Below are positions 32,930 through 40,277 of a stretch of 61,421 bases of DNA, piece by piece. Location of the stretch: positions 1-61,421 of the forward strand of contig PKQY01000006.1 of NCBI GenBank assembly GCA_017577895.1. Direction: 5' to 3'. The notes below the pieces were generated by a model, which was given only the letters and a program-made list of their open reading frames with translations, made no database searches and had not been told where the DNA came from. The DNA is from Bacillota bacterium. GTDB lineage: Bacteria; Bacillota; Bacilli; ZCTH02-B2. Made by a program: the position numbers and the translations under genes. How positions within the stretch are numbered: position 1 is the first letter of the stretch; every line of letters begins with the position of its first letter.

Positions 32930-32961
32930 GGCCCGTTCCGAGGGAATGGGCTTTTCGTTTT
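32930..32961 (+). terminator. terminator or attenuator hairpin before tyrS
   Basis: GCCCGTTCC (32931-32939) pairs with GGAATGGGC (32943-32951), one G-U pair, followed by TTTTCGTTTT. It lies downstream of the candidate tyrS promoter, so it may attenuate tyrS as well as end the spoVA transcript. No T-box core motif was found. Confidence 0.65.
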
Positions 32962-33002
32962 CGATGCGGTGAACGGAGAACGGAAAGGACGGATGGCAGA
33001 CG

Positions 33003-34259
33003 ATGGAGCTGGAATTGACGCCTGCTGAGCAGCGGGAAGTGGATCGGCAGTTTGCCTTGTTGCGGAGGGGGGCGGTGGAAATTGTGCCGGAAGAGGAGTT
33101 CCGCCAGAAACTGGCCCGCAGCGTCCGCACTGGCCAGCCGTTGCGGGTGAAGCTCGGATTGGACCCCTCAGCGCCGGACATCCACCTGGGGCATACGGTC
33201 GTCCTACATAAGTTGCGTCAGTTTCAAGAACTGGGGCACGAAGTGCACCTCGTCATCGGTGACTTTACGGGGCGCATTGGCGATCCGACAGGGAAGTCGG
33301 AAACCCGGAAACAGTTGAGCGAAGAAGACGTGAAGCGGAACGCCCAGACGTACGTGCAGCAGTTTTCCAAAGTGTTGGACATGGAACGGGTGAAGCTGCA
33401 CTACAACAGCCAGTGGTTGGCGCCCTTAACCTTTGCCCAAGTCATTGAACTGGCGGCCAAAATCACGGTGGCGCGCATGTTGGAGCGGGAAGATTTTGCC
33501 AAGCGGATGCAGCAGGAGTTGCCCATCAGCGTGCACGAGTTTTTTTATCCCTTGATGCAAGGCTACGATTCGGTGGCCTTGCGGGCTGACGTGGAGCTGG
33601 GAGGAACCGACCAGAAGTTCAACTTGTTGATGGGCCGCATGTTGCAGCGGGAATACGGACAAGAACCGCAAGTTGCTTTGACCATGCCCCTCCTCGAAGG
33701 GTTGGACGGCGTCCAGAAAATGAGCAAAAGCTTGGGCAATTACATCGGCGTGGACGAGCCGCCCAGCGACATGTACGGGAAAGCCATGTCCATTCCCGAT
33801 GAGCTCATGATCAAGTATTTTGAACTGGTCACCGATTTGCCGGGCGACGAACTCGCCCGCCTGAAGGCCGACTTGGCCGAAGGCCGTCTGCATCCGCGGG
33901 ACGCGAAAATGCGGCTGGCCTACACCATCGTCCGCATGTACCACGGAGAGGCGGCGGCCGAGGAAGCGCAGCGCCGTTTCGTGACGGTGTTTCAACAGGG
34001 CGGGCTGCCGGAGGAAATTCCGGTAGTGAAACTTGATCCGAATCAGGCAGAAGACGGACAGATGTGGATTGTCGCCTTGCTGTCGGCGTTGCGCCTGGTG
34101 CCGTCCAACGCCGAGGCGCGCCGGATGATTCAACAGGGCGGCGTGCGGGTCGACGGAGAAAAGGTGGACGACATCGACGCCCGTATCCCCTTGCGGGACG
34201 GCATGGTCGTGCAAGTCGGAAAACGGAAGTTTGCCAAAGTACAAGTGACCGAGCAGTAA
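33003..34259 (+). CDS. tyrS: tyrosyl-tRNA synthetase, TyrZ type
   Basis: 418 residues. Class I synthetase with HLGH (61-64, the HIGH motif) in DIHLGHTVVLHKLRQF, GDFTGRIGDPTGKS, and KMSKS at 239-243; C-terminal S4 RNA-binding domain (about 352-415). It charges tRNA-Tyr. The signature sequence is that of the TyrZ subfamily rather than the TyrS type of B. subtilis and E. coli. ATG 33003; AAAGGA lies further upstream than usual (about 16 nt), so translation may be weak. Confidence 0.95.
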   Translation: MELELTPAEQREVDRQFALLRRGAVEIVPEEEFRQKLARSVRTGQPLRVKLGLDPSAPDIHLGHTVVLHKLRQFQELGHEVHLVIGDFTGRIGDPTGKSETRKQLSEEDVKRNAQTYVQQFSKVLDMERVKLHYNSQWLAPLTFAQVIELAAKITVARMLEREDFAKRMQQELPISVHEFFYPLMQGYDSVALRADVELGGTDQKFNLLMGRMLQREYGQEPQVALTMPLLEGLDGVQKMSKSLGNYIGVDEPPSDMYGKAMSIPDELMIKYFELVTDLPGDELARLKADLAEGRLHPRDAKMRLAYTIVRMYHGEAAAEEAQRRFVTVFQQGGLPEEIPVVKLDPNQAEDGQMWIVALLSALRLVPSNAEARRMIQQGGVRVDGEKVDDIDARIPLRDGMVVQVGKRKFAKVQVTEQ

Positions 34260-34293
34260 GCGCCGTAAAGTCAAGCGCCGTAAAATAAAGAGA

Positions 34294-34332
34294 GGCTGCA
34301 TCGGCCGGATGTCGGCGGGTGCAGCCTTCTTT
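34294..34332 (+). terminator. tyrS terminator
   Basis: GGCTGCA (34294-34300) pairs with TGCAGCC (34320-34326), with further GC pairing in the loop, then TTCTTTGTTG. Confidence 0.7.
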
Positions 34333-34337
34333 GTTGA

Positions 34338-35333
34338 TCAACCTTCGCGGATGAATTTTTGCGTCAAGTCGAAGATGCGGTTCAGCCGGGCGACTGTCTC
34401 TTCTGCTTCCCGGAAGAGTCGCTGCATCAATTCCTGGACGGTCGGGACGTCTTCTACCAACGCCACCGACTGGCCGCACGACCAGACGCCGCCGTCCACG
34501 TCGCCGTCGAAGTAGACGGCCTTGCTCCGTTGGCCGGTGATGTAGGGGAGCAACTCTTCCAGTCCTTTTCCTTCTTTCTCCAGCTCCATCACCTGGCGGG
34601 CCACGGCGTTCAAAGCCACCCGGGATGGCGACTTGATCGTTTTTTGGATGATGGTCGTCTGCGTTTCATCGGCGTTGATCATCCACTGTTTGACGTTGTC
34701 GTGGACGATGGATTCTTTAACGGCCATAAAGCGGGTGCCCATGACGACGCCGTCGGCACCCAGTGCCAGGGCGGCGGCAATGCCGGCCCCGGTGGCGAAA
34801 CCGCCGCCGGCCAGCACCGGAATGTTTACCGCCTGAACGGTGCGGGGGATGAGCACGACAGCCCCGACGTCTTCCATGCCGGGATGGCCGCCGGTTTCAA
34901 AACCGACGACGCTCACCGCATCGACACCGACCCGTTCGGCGGTTTTGGCGTATTTGACGCCCGGCACTTTATGGATGACGATGCAGCCGCCGTCTTTCAA
35001 GGGCTTCATGATGGGCTCCGGGCTCCGGCCGCTCGTCTCGACGATGCGCACCCCTTCTTCCAGCAACACTTCGATGTACGCCTCGTTCGGAATGGGACGA
35101 GCACTGGGGAAGAGACTGAGGTTGACGGCAAAGGGCTTTTTCGTCAGGGATTTGACCCGCCGAATTTCCCGGCGCAAATTTTCCGGCTCTCCTTGGGTGA
35201 CCGAAGTGATAGTGCCCAAGCCGCCGGCTTCCGACACGGCAGCCGCCAGTTCGGCCCGGCCCACTTGGAACATGCCGCCGAGCATGAGGGGATATTCGAT
35301 GCCGACCAATTCGGTAAAACGCGTTCGTATCAC
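34338..35333 (-). CDS. nitronate monooxygenase family flavoprotein
   Basis: 331-residue TIM-barrel FMN enzyme: YPLMLGGMFQVGRAELAAAVSEAGG at the start region (shown by GGMFQVG), HKVPGVKYAKTAERVGVDAV, GFETGGHPG, ALALGADGVVMGTRF. Family members oxidise alkyl nitronates; others act as enoyl reductases or in ring metabolism. The catalytic His of classical nitronate enzymes is probably that in GGHPG. GTG 35333 follows AAGGAAG. Divergent from a fatty acid-CoA ligase, so a role tied to acyl metabolism is possible. Confidence 0.85.
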   Translation of the reverse strand: MIRTRFTELVGIEYPLMLGGMFQVGRAELAAAVSEAGGLGTITSVTQGEPENLRREIRRVKSLTKKPFAVNLSLFPSARPIPNEAYIEVLLEEGVRIVETSGRSPEPIMKPLKDGGCIVIHKVPGVKYAKTAERVGVDAVSVVGFETGGHPGMEDVGAVVLIPRTVQAVNIPVLAGGGFATGAGIAAALALGADGVVMGTRFMAVKESIVHDNVKQWMINADETQTTIIQKTIKSPSRVALNAVARQVMELEKEGKGLEELLPYITGQRSKAVYFDGDVDGGVWSCGQSVALVEDVPTVQELMQRLFREAEETVARLNRIFDLTQKFIREG

Positions 35334-35606
35334 AGCGTCACTTCCTTTTCGCGGGATGGATATTCAAAATATTATAAATAAATACGCGTTCATTATACAG
35401 AAAAAGGAGAAACAATTCAATCCGCCACCCTAGGAATACATATATCGAAAAATTTAAAACAAAAACAAAAAATGCAGATTTACAAACTATATCAATGTGA
35501 TATAATGTTCTTACAAGTTAGAATGTAAGCGAATTCATTTCTGAATGGTAGTTCCTGCAAACAAAATGGTGCGGTTTCCATTAATGGTGTGGCGGAGGTG
35601 TTGTCC
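35334..35606. promoter_or_regulatory. AT-rich divergent regulatory region
   Basis: 273 bp, clearly richer in A+T than neighbours. Plus-strand promoter: TTTACA (35479-35484), 16 bp, TATAAT (35501-35506) with an extended TG. ATTCA-N4-TGAAT (35533-35546) is an inverted repeat placed downstream of the start, a possible operator. On the minus strand TATAAT-like boxes near 35376-35395 can serve the monooxygenase gene. Confidence 0.55.
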
Positions 35607-37337
35607 GTGAGCGAGAAAGCATGGTATGCATTTTGGCCCAAGGGGATGCCCAAGACGCTCTCTTATCCGGAACTTCCGGTGGGGGCCATTTTACGGGGCA
35701 GTGCCGAGCGGTTCGGGGATCGGGAGGCCTTGGTGTACAATGACCGTTCCTGGACATACCGGCAATTGTACGAACAAGCGCTTCGTTTTGCCAACGCTCT
35801 GCGGGCAAAGGGCATCGGAAAGGGGGATGTGGTCGCCATTCACATGATGAACGTCCCCCAATACGCCATTGCGTATTACGGGATTTTGTTTTCAGGGGCG
35901 ACGTTTACACCGGTCAATCCCCTGTTGCCGCCGGCCGATTTGTCCTATCAGTTGAACGACAGTGGGGCAAAAGTCGTCATTACCCACGAGCTGGTGGCCC
36001 GGGCCATCCAGTCGGTGCAGGCCAACACGAAGGTTGAATGGGTCGTGCTGACCGGGGAATCGGAAGCGATGCAGGATCAGCCGGTGGATACGACGGCATA
36101 CGGCGAAACGTGGAGCAGCTTTTTGGAGTGCTTGCGCCAGTCGCCGGCAGAGGAACTGGAAGTGGATATCGATCCGCGTCGCGATTTGGCCCACTTGGCG
36201 TATACCGGTGGCACCACCGGCCGCTCGAAAGGGGTCATGCTAAGCCACTATCATGTGGTGGTGAATACGATTCAGTACGCCTGTTGGGGGACGGGGAGCC
36301 GGCCGGTGACGGACGGACGCCGCCTTTGGCTGGAGCCCATCGATCCGTCGCTCATCGGTGAAGATGCCGAATACCGCGTGCCCCTCGGGAACGAGGTGAT
36401 GGTCAACATTACGCCTTGGTTCCACGCCATGGGAACCGTCGGTTACTTGAACCGGCCGTTTTTGGTCGGGGCTAAGATCATCGTCCACGTCCGTTTCGAT
36501 CCCGAAAAATATTTGGCCGACGCCGAAAAGTACCGGGTGACGAGCATCGGCGGGGCGCCCCCGGTGTTTGTGGCGCTACTGCGGCATCCCGATTTTGCCA
36601 AGCGGGATTTGAGTTCCGTCCGCTCCATCTCTTCTGGAGCTGCCCCCTTGGCACAAGAACTGATCCATCTGTTGCAGCAGCGCCTTCCGGAAGTCACCAT
36701 TGTCGAAGCATACGGCATGACGGAGGTGACCATGGGAGCCACATCCAACCCCAGCGGCCGCAGTGCGGTGCGGAAAGTGGGCAGCGTCGGCATTCCCGTC
36801 TTCGACACCGAGGTGAAGATCGTGCCGCTGGAAGGAGGGGAAGAGCCGCTGCCGCCGGGTGAGGTGGGCGAAATTTGCGTCCGCGGGCCGCAGGTCATGA
36901 TCGGCTACTACAACAAGCCGGAAGAGACGGCGAACGTGTTGAAAGACGGCTGGATGCACACCGGGGACGTCGGGTACATGGATGAGGACGGATACGTGTT
37001 CATTGTCGACCGGAAGAAAGACATGCTCATTTACAAAGGCTACAACGTGTATCCCCGGGAGTTGGAAGAAATTTTGTTCCGCCATCCGGCGGTGGCTAAC
37101 GCCGCGGTCATCGGCAAGCCCGATCCGGAAGTCGGTGAAATTCCGAAAGCGTTTGTCGTTTTGAAACCGGGGCAGACGGTGACAGCCGAGGCGTTGATGG
37201 AATTCGTCAACGAGCAAGTGGCGCCGTACAAAAAATTGCGGGAAGTGGCGTTCGTCGACGAAATTCCCGTCAGCCCCGCCGGGAAAGTGCTCAAGCGGGT
37301 GTTACGGGATATGGAGATGAAGCAAAGCGGTTCGTAA
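35607..37337 (+). CDS. long-chain fatty acid-CoA ligase family protein
   Basis: 576 residues. Adenylate-forming signatures: YTGGTTGRSKGVM (about 196-208; G replaces the usual S), EAYGMTE (about 369-375), GDVGYMDEDGY, DRKKDMLIYKGYNVYP and PVSPAGKVLKR with the catalytic lysine. Activates a carboxylic acid to the CoA ester. GTG 35607 follows GGAGGTG by 6 nt. Followed by an acyl-CoA dehydrogenase and then a CoA-transferase, so it heads a beta-oxidation-like group. Chain length preference cannot be read. Confidence 0.88.
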   Translation: MSEKAWYAFWPKGMPKTLSYPELPVGAILRGSAERFGDREALVYNDRSWTYRQLYEQALRFANALRAKGIGKGDVVAIHMMNVPQYAIAYYGILFSGATFTPVNPLLPPADLSYQLNDSGAKVVITHELVARAIQSVQANTKVEWVVLTGESEAMQDQPVDTTAYGETWSSFLECLRQSPAEELEVDIDPRRDLAHLAYTGGTTGRSKGVMLSHYHVVVNTIQYACWGTGSRPVTDGRRLWLEPIDPSLIGEDAEYRVPLGNEVMVNITPWFHAMGTVGYLNRPFLVGAKIIVHVRFDPEKYLADAEKYRVTSIGGAPPVFVALLRHPDFAKRDLSSVRSISSGAAPLAQELIHLLQQRLPEVTIVEAYGMTEVTMGATSNPSGRSAVRKVGSVGIPVFDTEVKIVPLEGGEEPLPPGEVGEICVRGPQVMIGYYNKPEETANVLKDGWMHTGDVGYMDEDGYVFIVDRKKDMLIYKGYNVYPRELEEILFRHPAVANAAVIGKPDPEVGEIPKAFVVLKPGQTVTAEALMEFVNEQVAPYKKLREVAFVDEIPVSPAGKVLKRVLRDMEMKQSGS

Positions 37338-37407
37338 AAGCGCCATCCGAGCGGTTGATTCATCAAGGCCGTCCATCAAGAAGGCTGCTCAAAGGACCTA
37401 TCACTCA

Positions 37408-37457
37408 ACGCGACAATATGGAAGCGACAGCGACGCGACAATATGGAAGCGACAGCG
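37408..37457 (+). repeat. perfect 25-bp tandem duplication
   Basis: The 25-bp unit that begins ACGCGACAATATGG and ends GAAGCGACAGCG occurs twice, at 37408-37432 and 37433-37457, with no mismatch. It ends at the start of the GGAGAGGAG ribosome site of the dehydrogenase gene. Each copy holds an ATG; only the second (37443) is in frame with the gene. Confidence 0.95.
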
Positions 37458-37472
37458 GAGAGGAGACGCGAC

Positions 37473-38609
37473 ATGGACGTCATGAACACACCGGAACACG
37501 AACTGTTTCGTCAATCGTTGCGAAAATTCCTGCAAAAAGAGTTGGTGCCGCATTTCCCCAAATGGTATAAGGAGCGGCAAATCCCGAAAGAAGTGTGGAA
37601 GTCGTTCGGCAGCCAGGGCTATCTTTGTCCCTGGTTGCCGCCCGAGTACGGCGGCAGCGGCCTCGGGTTTGACTACTCGGTGATCATCATGGAGGAGTTG
37701 TCCCGGGCCGATTTGGACATCCCCTTCAGTTTACATTCCGACGTCGTTGTGCCGTATTTGTACTCGTACGGCAACGAGGAACAACGCCGCCGTTGGTTGC
37801 CCGGATGCGCCTCCGGCGACATTTTGACAGCCATCGCCATGACCGAGCCGGGAACCGGATCGGACTTGGCGGCGGTGGAGACGACGGCGGTGCGGGATGG
37901 GGACCATTATGTGATCAACGGGCAAAAAGTGTTCATCACCAACGGATGGGACTGCGATTTGGTCATCGTCGTCGCCAAGACGGGCAAAGATGAAAAACCG
38001 CACCGGAATATCAGTCTGTTCGTCGTCGAAGACGGCACGCCGGGATTCATTAAGGCGAAAAAGATGGAAAAGATGGGCCGGCACACGGAAGGGACGGCGG
38101 AGCTCGTCTTCGAAGACTGCCGCGTCCCCAGGGAGAATTTGTTGGGCGAAGAAGGCAAAGGGTTTTATTATTTGATGGAAAAGCTGCAGCAGGAACGGCT
38201 GGTGGCGGCCATCGGTTCTCTGTGCGCCGCCGAGAAAATGTTTGCCGAAGGGTTGGAATACGCCAAGACGCGGCACGCTTTCGGACAGCCCATCGGCAAA
38301 TTCCAGTACAACAGTTTCAAGCTGGCGGAAATGGCCACCGAGATCGAAATTGCCCGCACTTTCGTGGAACGGCTCATCGCCGACCATATGGCCGGCAAAG
38401 AACTGGTCACCAAAGTGTCCATGGCCAAATGGTGGATTTCGGAAATGGCCAATCGGGTGGCTGCCGACGTGCTGCAGTTGCACGGCGGGTACGGTTACAT
38501 GGAGGAGTATCCGATTTGCCGCCATTACCAAAACGTGCGGGTTGACACGATTTTTGCCGGAACCAACGAGATCATGAAACTGATCATCGCCCGCCAATTA
38601 GGGCTTTGA
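37473..38609 (+). CDS. acyl-CoA dehydrogenase, long-chain (ACADL) type
   Basis: 378 residues. FAD-binding AIAMTEPGTGSD (about 121-131), GWDCDL, LHGGYGYMEEYP and FAGTNEIMK. The catalytic base of short/medium-chain enzymes is absent (IFAGT instead of YEGT); instead Glu241 in LQQERLV aligns with the helix-G glutamate of LCAD and isovaleryl-CoA dehydrogenases. It removes two hydrogens from an acyl-CoA and passes electrons to ETF. ATG 37473 follows GGAGAGGAG. Lies between a ligase and a CoA-transferase. Could act on branched or alicyclic acyl-CoA. Confidence 0.9.
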   Translation: MDVMNTPEHELFRQSLRKFLQKELVPHFPKWYKERQIPKEVWKSFGSQGYLCPWLPPEYGGSGLGFDYSVIIMEELSRADLDIPFSLHSDVVVPYLYSYGNEEQRRRWLPGCASGDILTAIAMTEPGTGSDLAAVETTAVRDGDHYVINGQKVFITNGWDCDLVIVVAKTGKDEKPHRNISLFVVEDGTPGFIKAKKMEKMGRHTEGTAELVFEDCRVPRENLLGEEGKGFYYLMEKLQQERLVAAIGSLCAAEKMFAEGLEYAKTRHAFGQPIGKFQYNSFKLAEMATEIEIARTFVERLIADHMAGKELVTKVSMAKWWISEMANRVAADVLQLHGGYGYMEEYPICRHYQNVRVDTIFAGTNEIMKLIIARQLGL

Positions 38610-38651
38610 CCTGTCTTTTCTTTGATCCGTCTTTTCATTGTGACTATTCCG

Positions 38652-38813
38652 TGATATGATGGAAAACGAAGCAAATTGATTCACAGCTTGTGTCCAGCGG
38701 CGGGACGGCCGCGGAGCCACAGGCGTGAACCGGGATGACGAAATGCGCCGGAGCAGCCTCCCTGGGGAAGGAACCCCGGGTGCTGGCTCCCCATTTCGCA
38801 TGCCGGTTTTTTT
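38652..38813 (+). ncRNA. structured leader RNA or small RNA upstream of the CoA-transferase
   Basis: An extended -10 (TG at 38652-38653, TATGAT 38655-38660) could start a transcript near 38667. Hairpin 1: TTCAC/GTGAA, GC/GC, TTGTG/CACAG, TCC/GGA and GCGGC/GCCGC pair in order between 38680 and 38729, loop GGGACG. Hairpin 2 (38730-38806): CCGG/CCGG, CGAAATG/CATTTCG, GGAGC/GCTCC, AGC/GCT, CCC/GGG, GGGG/CCCC, loop AAGGAA, followed by seven T, an intrinsic terminator 48 nt before the next gene. No known riboswitch or housekeeping RNA was recognised. Confidence 0.6.
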
Positions 38814-38861
38814 GTTCCTTTTGCCCGTCTTTTTCGACTTTTACAGCATGAGGTGAAGCGG

Positions 38862-40058
38862 ATGAGCGAGTTGCAAGGTGCGTTGTCAGGCATTCGCGTC
38901 GTCGACTTGTCACGCGTGCTGGCGGGGCCGTTTTGTACGATGATTTTGGGAGACTTGGGCGCCGACGTCATCAAAGTGGAGGCGCCCGGGGGCAGCGACG
39001 AGACCCGCGGTTGGGGGCCGCCGTATACGGGCGGGGAAAGCGCCTATTATTTGACCGCCAACCGGAACAAAAAGGCCATCACGTTAAACTTGAAACATCC
39101 GAAAGGGAAGGACATCTTTTTCCAGTTGATCAAAGATGCCGACGTTTTGGTGGAAAATTTCAAAGTGGGCACGTTGGCCAAGCTGGGGTTGGCGCCGGAG
39201 ACGTTGCTGGAGCACAACCCCCGGCTGGTCATCGCGGAAATTACCGGCTTTGGCCAAACCGGGCCGCTGCGCCATTTGCCGGGATACGATTACATTGTCC
39301 AGGCTTTTGGCGGCCTGATGAGCATTACCGGCAGTGAAGAAAGCGGGCCGATGAAAGTCGGGGTGGCCATCGTCGACGTGTTGACCGGGTTGTTTACGGC
39401 CATCGGCATTTTGGCGGCATTGCAAGAGCGGGAACGTTCTGGCAAAGGGCAAGTGGTGGACGTGGCGCTCTTGGACGTCAGTGTGGCGGCCTTGGTCAAC
39501 GTGGCCAGCAACTACTTGGTGTCGGGCAAATTGCCGCGCCTGTTGGGCAACGCCCACCCGAACATCGTTCCTTATCAGACGTTTGAAGCCCAAGATCAGC
39601 CCATGGTGGTGGCGGTGGGCAACGACCGGCAATTTGCCCATTTTGCGCAAGTCATCGGCCGGCCCGAGTTGGCCGAAGATGAGCGGTTTGCCACCAATCC
39701 CCAGCGCCTTGTGCACCGGGATGAGTTGATCGCCATCATTCAGGAAGAGTTGAAAAAACGTCCGGCCCGCGAGTGGATGGAACAGTTGCAGGCGGTGGGC
39801 GTGCCGTGCGCGCCGATTCAGACGTTGGATCAAGTGTTTTCCCACCCGCAAGTGCTGGCCCGGGGCATGGTGGTGGAGATGGAGCATCCGACGGCCGAAC
39901 GGGTCCGCCTGGTGGGAAGCCCCTTGCACCTTTCCCGGACGCCGGTCTCCTACCGCGCCCACCCGCCGCTGGCGGGCGAGCATACGGACATCGTGCTGCA
40001 AGAGCTCGGATATACGGCCGAAGATATACAACGGTTGCGGGAAGAAGGCGTCGTGTGA
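38862..40058 (+). CDS. CaiB/BaiF family CoA-transferase
   Basis: 398 residues. Class III CoA-transferase: GIRVVDLSRVLAGPF at the start, VIKVEAPGG, and the expected catalytic Asp143 in PGYDYIVQA, GLFTAIGILAAL. It moves CoA between carboxylic acids through an aspartyl-CoA. It is similar in tone to succinyl-CoA:glutarate or mesaconate-type transferases. GAGGTGA ends 6 nt before ATG 38862. Placed after ligase and dehydrogenase genes, and behind a terminator-bearing leader, so its expression may be controlled by attenuation. Confidence 0.88.
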   Translation: MSELQGALSGIRVVDLSRVLAGPFCTMILGDLGADVIKVEAPGGSDETRGWGPPYTGGESAYYLTANRNKKAITLNLKHPKGKDIFFQLIKDADVLVENFKVGTLAKLGLAPETLLEHNPRLVIAEITGFGQTGPLRHLPGYDYIVQAFGGLMSITGSEESGPMKVGVAIVDVLTGLFTAIGILAALQERERSGKGQVVDVALLDVSVAALVNVASNYLVSGKLPRLLGNAHPNIVPYQTFEAQDQPMVVAVGNDRQFAHFAQVIGRPELAEDERFATNPQRLVHRDELIAIIQEELKKRPAREWMEQLQAVGVPCAPIQTLDQVFSHPQVLARGMVVEMEHPTAERVRLVGSPLHLSRTPVSYRAHPPLAGEHTDIVLQELGYTAEDIQRLREEGVV

Positions 40059-40172
40059 CGACCGCAGGTTTCACCGCGTGAAACGGTAGAGCCGATGCTT
40101 TTGCCGCGCGCACAGCGGGTAACGGTGGAATGATTGTATTGATGATTGGCATTGATGATGAGATCCTGGCGA

Positions 40173-40217
40173 GCCCTGCCCGTGGTTCCGGTGACGGAAT
40201 CACGGGCAGGCTTTTTT
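40173..40217 (+). terminator. strong terminator before tex
   Basis: A 15-bp perfect stem: bases 40175-40190 pair with 40195-40210 around a GTGA loop, then C and six T. Confidence 0.92.
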
Positions 40218-40277
40218 GGTAGAATGGGACAATGGACAAATCAGGAAAAAGGGCAAGACGCGTTGGAGGAATTGGCC

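Noticed and set aside
32823..33002. T-box riboswitch before tyrS
   Set aside because: No AGGGTGG-type core and no room for the stem I specifier structure; only a short terminator-like hairpin is present.
35370..35395. FadR-type (TGAATGAATA-like) operator
   Set aside because: Half-sites are similar but the spacing and symmetry do not fit; too weak to annotate.
38661..38813. SRP RNA or other housekeeping RNA
   Set aside because: The loop AAGGAA looks like part of SRP domain IV, but the invariant GGAAGCAGCC-type arrangement is not formed. Kept as an unassigned structured RNA.
40146..40277. N-terminal extension of Tex
   Set aside because: The extension would be encoded by a strong terminator hairpin and has no ribosome site; the start at 40278 has GGAGGA and gives the normal length.
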